DNA of 5,850 nucleotides from Nanobdellota archaeon (GTDB lineage: Archaea; Nanobdellota; Nanobdellia; Woesearchaeales; JAUYGA01), in the NCBI GenBank assembly GCA_030690755.1, contig JAUYGA010000064.1, positions 1 through 5,850 of the forward strand, given 5' to 3'. Each line of letters starts with the position of its first letter. Position 1 is the stretch's first letter. Below, in pieces: positions 4,684 through 5,850 of the stretch. Below the pieces are notes generated by a model. The model worked only from the letters and a program-made list of their open reading frames with translations, was not told where the DNA came from and did no database searches. The translations under genes and the position numbers were made by a program.

Positions 4684-4845
4684 GCTTTGTTGAAAATGAA
4701 ACCAGCATCAACTACGCGAAGGTAAGCTAAAAAAATAAGCAAAGCAGACAGGGGCGTGTCCCTTACGGGGATGTCGGCTCTTCAACTAAACTATAAAATA
4801 CCTAAGCCTGATGCTGGTCGAGCAACGCGAGATTTTCAACAAAGC
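4684..4845. ncRNA. Candidate structured noncoding element with nested helices
   Basis: This non-coding stretch contains three nested, perfectly complementary pairs: GCTTTGTTGAAAAT (4684-4697) with 4832-4845, 14 bp; ACCAGCATCA (4701-4710) with 4809-4818, 10 bp; and AGGTA (4720-4724) with 4799-4803, 5 bp. Inside these, GCAGACA (4744-4750) can pair with TGTCGGC (4772-4778) with one mismatch, capped by TCCC-TTACG-GGGA. The internal loops are asymmetric, and ACGCGA appears in two of them (4714-4719, 4825-4830), so a CGCG-CGCG contact is possible. This looks more like a folded RNA than a simple terminator. A small non-autonomous mobile element with inverted ends is the main alternative. No target-site duplication is visible. 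It does not match tRNA, 5S, RNase P or SRP RNA as I know them. The transcribed strand is undecided. Confidence 0.45.
4729..4778 (-). terminator. GC-rich hairpin plus T7 tract downstream of the transporter gene
   Basis: Read leftward from the transporter, the pairing 4772-4778/4744-4750, with an inner TCCC/GGGA helix, is followed by a T-rich stretch with seven consecutive Ts (4735-4729). This is a reasonable place for the transporter transcript to end. It accounts for the inner hairpin of the structured element but not for its outer 14- and 10-bp helices. Confidence 0.35.
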
Positions 4846-4861
4846 AGTTCAGTTATTGCAA

Positions 4862-5779
4862 TCAAGATCTATTTACAGCAGAAAAAGTTCTTTTGTTGAG
4901 TTTTGATTCCAAAAACACGCTAAGCGCAAGAACTGATAATATCAGACCAAGCCCAACAAACTTTGAAACTGGAACAGCTGCTCCTAAAAACGCATAGTTA
5001 AAAAGTGTTGTAACAGGCGCGCCTATCAGCAGAATCTGTGTTGCAAAAGTCGCGCTTACGTTTTTCAGGCCATTGTACCAAAAGAACACATAGCCAAAAA
5101 GCAGCGCTGATGTAAAAAGGACCCATGAAATCTGACTTGCATCCATAGAAAAAATAAATCTAAACTGGTCTGTGAAAATCAAAAACGCCAGAATAAACAG
5201 GCTGCCAAAAAACATTCTTCCAAAAGCGACAATATTTGCGTCAAGATGTTTAAGCAGCTTTTTTGAGATTACTGTTTCCACTGCCCAAAACAATGTGGCT
5301 GTCAAAACAAGAAGTTCACCAAATCCAACACCAAATCCTGAAAAGTAATACCCTAATAGAAGAGCATTTCCTAAAACAAGCAATACTGCAGTTATAAAAA
5401 AAGCCTTATTTACTCGCTCCTTAAGATAGAAGATTGCGAGAACAGCAACAAACAAAAACATCATCTTATGAATCAATGAACCAGTGCTTGCAGATATCAG
5501 TTTCAGCCCGCGAAAAAATAAAATAAAAGGAATTGCCCCACCTATAAGTCCAATAAATGAAAGTCTCAGCCACTGCTTATTTGTCAGTTTCTTCAGCTCT
5601 TTAAACTTATAAAATAATATAATGACTGAAAACAACAAAATTCCGACAATGAGATTCTTTAAGAATGCGAAGACATCAGAGTTTATTCCTGAAACTGCAA
5701 ACTTGTTGAAGAATATGGAAATACCGCTAATCAATGCCGCAACAAATACGAAAAGCACCCCTTTAGTCCACGTCTTCAT
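4862..5779 (-). CDS. EamA/DMT-superfamily membrane transporter
   Basis: From the ATG at 5779 the protein has 305 residues, typical for this family. It shows about ten hydrophobic segments (roughly 8-29, 36-55, 72-90, 100-118, 125-145, 152-172, 184-202, 218-236, 247-266, 272-290) arranged as two EamA repeats. Repeat 1 ends with the family-typical LKERVN (119-124). Repeat 2 opens with ATLFWAVETVISKKLL (161-176). Members export or import small metabolites such as amino acids, nucleotides or sugars; the substrate cannot be told from sequence. The start was chosen because a TATA box lies about 25 bases upstream, predicting a leaderless mRNA. An 18-codon upstream extension beginning at 5833 runs through the TATA box and into the 23-base repeat, so it is probably not translated. 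The gene stands alone and may end in the T tract at 4729-4735. Confidence 0.88.
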   Translation of the reverse strand: MKTWTKGVLFVFVAALISGISIFFNKFAVSGINSDVFAFLKNLIVGILLFSVIILFYKFKELKKLTNKQWLRLSFIGLIGGAIPFILFFRGLKLISASTGSLIHKMMFLFVAVLAIFYLKERVNKAFFITAVLLVLGNALLLGYYFSGFGVGFGELLVLTATLFWAVETVISKKLLKHLDANIVAFGRMFFGSLFILAFLIFTDQFRFIFSMDASQISWVLFTSALLFGYVFFWYNGLKNVSATFATQILLIGAPVTTLFNYAFLGAAVPVSKFVGLGLILSVLALSVFLESKLNKRTFSAVNRS

Positions 5780-5799
5780 AGCATGTGGAAAACAAAAGT

Positions 5800-5807
5800 A
5801 ATATAAA
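5800..5807 (-). promoter_or_regulatory. TATA box of the transporter gene
   Basis: TTTATATT on the minus strand is centred about 24.5 bases from the ATG at 5779, placing the transcription start at or next to the start codon. The upstream sequence has no GAAAG-type BRE. The 23-base repeat begins 17 bases further upstream. Confidence 0.5.
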
Positions 5808-5823
5808 TATTTATTGATAAGTT

Positions 5824-5846
5824 GTATGTGCATAGCATCCTAAGGT
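5824..5846. repeat. 23-base direct repeat, copy 2
   Basis: This is the partner of 4651-4673, with one difference in 23 positions, in the same orientation 1,173 bases away. It lies just upstream of the transporter TATA box. The two copies bracket the structured element and the transporter gene. Only four bases of the window follow it, so whether another structured element lies beyond cannot be seen here. Confidence 0.75.
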
Positions 5847-5850
5847 CAAA

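Noticed and set aside
4684..4845. A known RNA (tRNA, 5S rRNA, RNase P RNA, SRP RNA, hammerhead ribozyme) at the structured element
   Set aside because: A short GAAGGTAAGC resembles part of 5S rRNA, GAGCAAC resembles part of SRP RNA, and CTGATG resembles a hammerhead core. The remaining conserved blocks of each family are absent.
4684..4845. Integron attC-like site
   Set aside because: The outer arms read GTTGAAA...TTTCAAC, the opposite order from the RYYYAAC...GTTRRRY core sites, and no integrase is present.
5780..5833. 18-codon N-terminal extension of the transporter
   Set aside because: It reads through the TATA box and direct repeat, and the family start fits the ATG at 5779.

Overview
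The window looks like a chromosomal stretch of a low-GC archaeon. Almost every gene is preceded by an archaeal TATA box with a purine-rich BRE about 25 bases upstream of the start codon (leaderless) or upstream of a short leader with a Shine-Dalgarno sequence. The best recognised product is endonuclease Q, a PHP-type DNA repair nuclease found mainly in archaea. It carries a C-terminal PCNA-binding motif. A small-genome, DPANN-type archaeon (for example Woesearchaeota-like) would fit, but that placement is inference.

Layout from left to right: (1) bases 1-104, the N-terminus of an unidentified gene running off the left edge. (2) 206-670, an unrecognised 154-residue leaderless protein on the minus strand. 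(3) 671-804, a divergent promoter region with a 13-base palindrome near its midpoint. (4) 805-1548, the only plus-strand gene, an unrecognised 247-residue protein. (5) 1549-1647, a convergent gap holding a second copy of the end of the endonuclease Q gene, including its PIP box. (6) 1648-2970, endonuclease Q. (7) 3015-4001, an exported protein with paired cysteines in degenerate repeats. (8) 4097-4595, a type II toxin-antitoxin operon (RelE-like toxin; DUF2683/ribbon-helix-helix-like antitoxin). (9) 4596-4861, a 266-base gap with a nested, highly complementary element and one copy of a 23-base direct repeat. (10) 4862-5779, an EamA/DMT-family membrane transporter. The second copy of the 23-base repeat lies just upstream of its promoter.

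The genes do not form one pathway. Most appear to be single-gene transcription units with their own TATA boxes; the toxin-antitoxin pair is the only clear operon. Endonuclease Q would nick DNA at deaminated bases and be recruited by PCNA. The two least explained signals are the 162-base nested structure at 4684-4845, with its neighbouring direct repeat that can compete for the same pairing strand, and the duplicated PIP-box tail behind endonuclease Q. No CRISPR array, tRNA, rRNA or insertion sequence was recognised.
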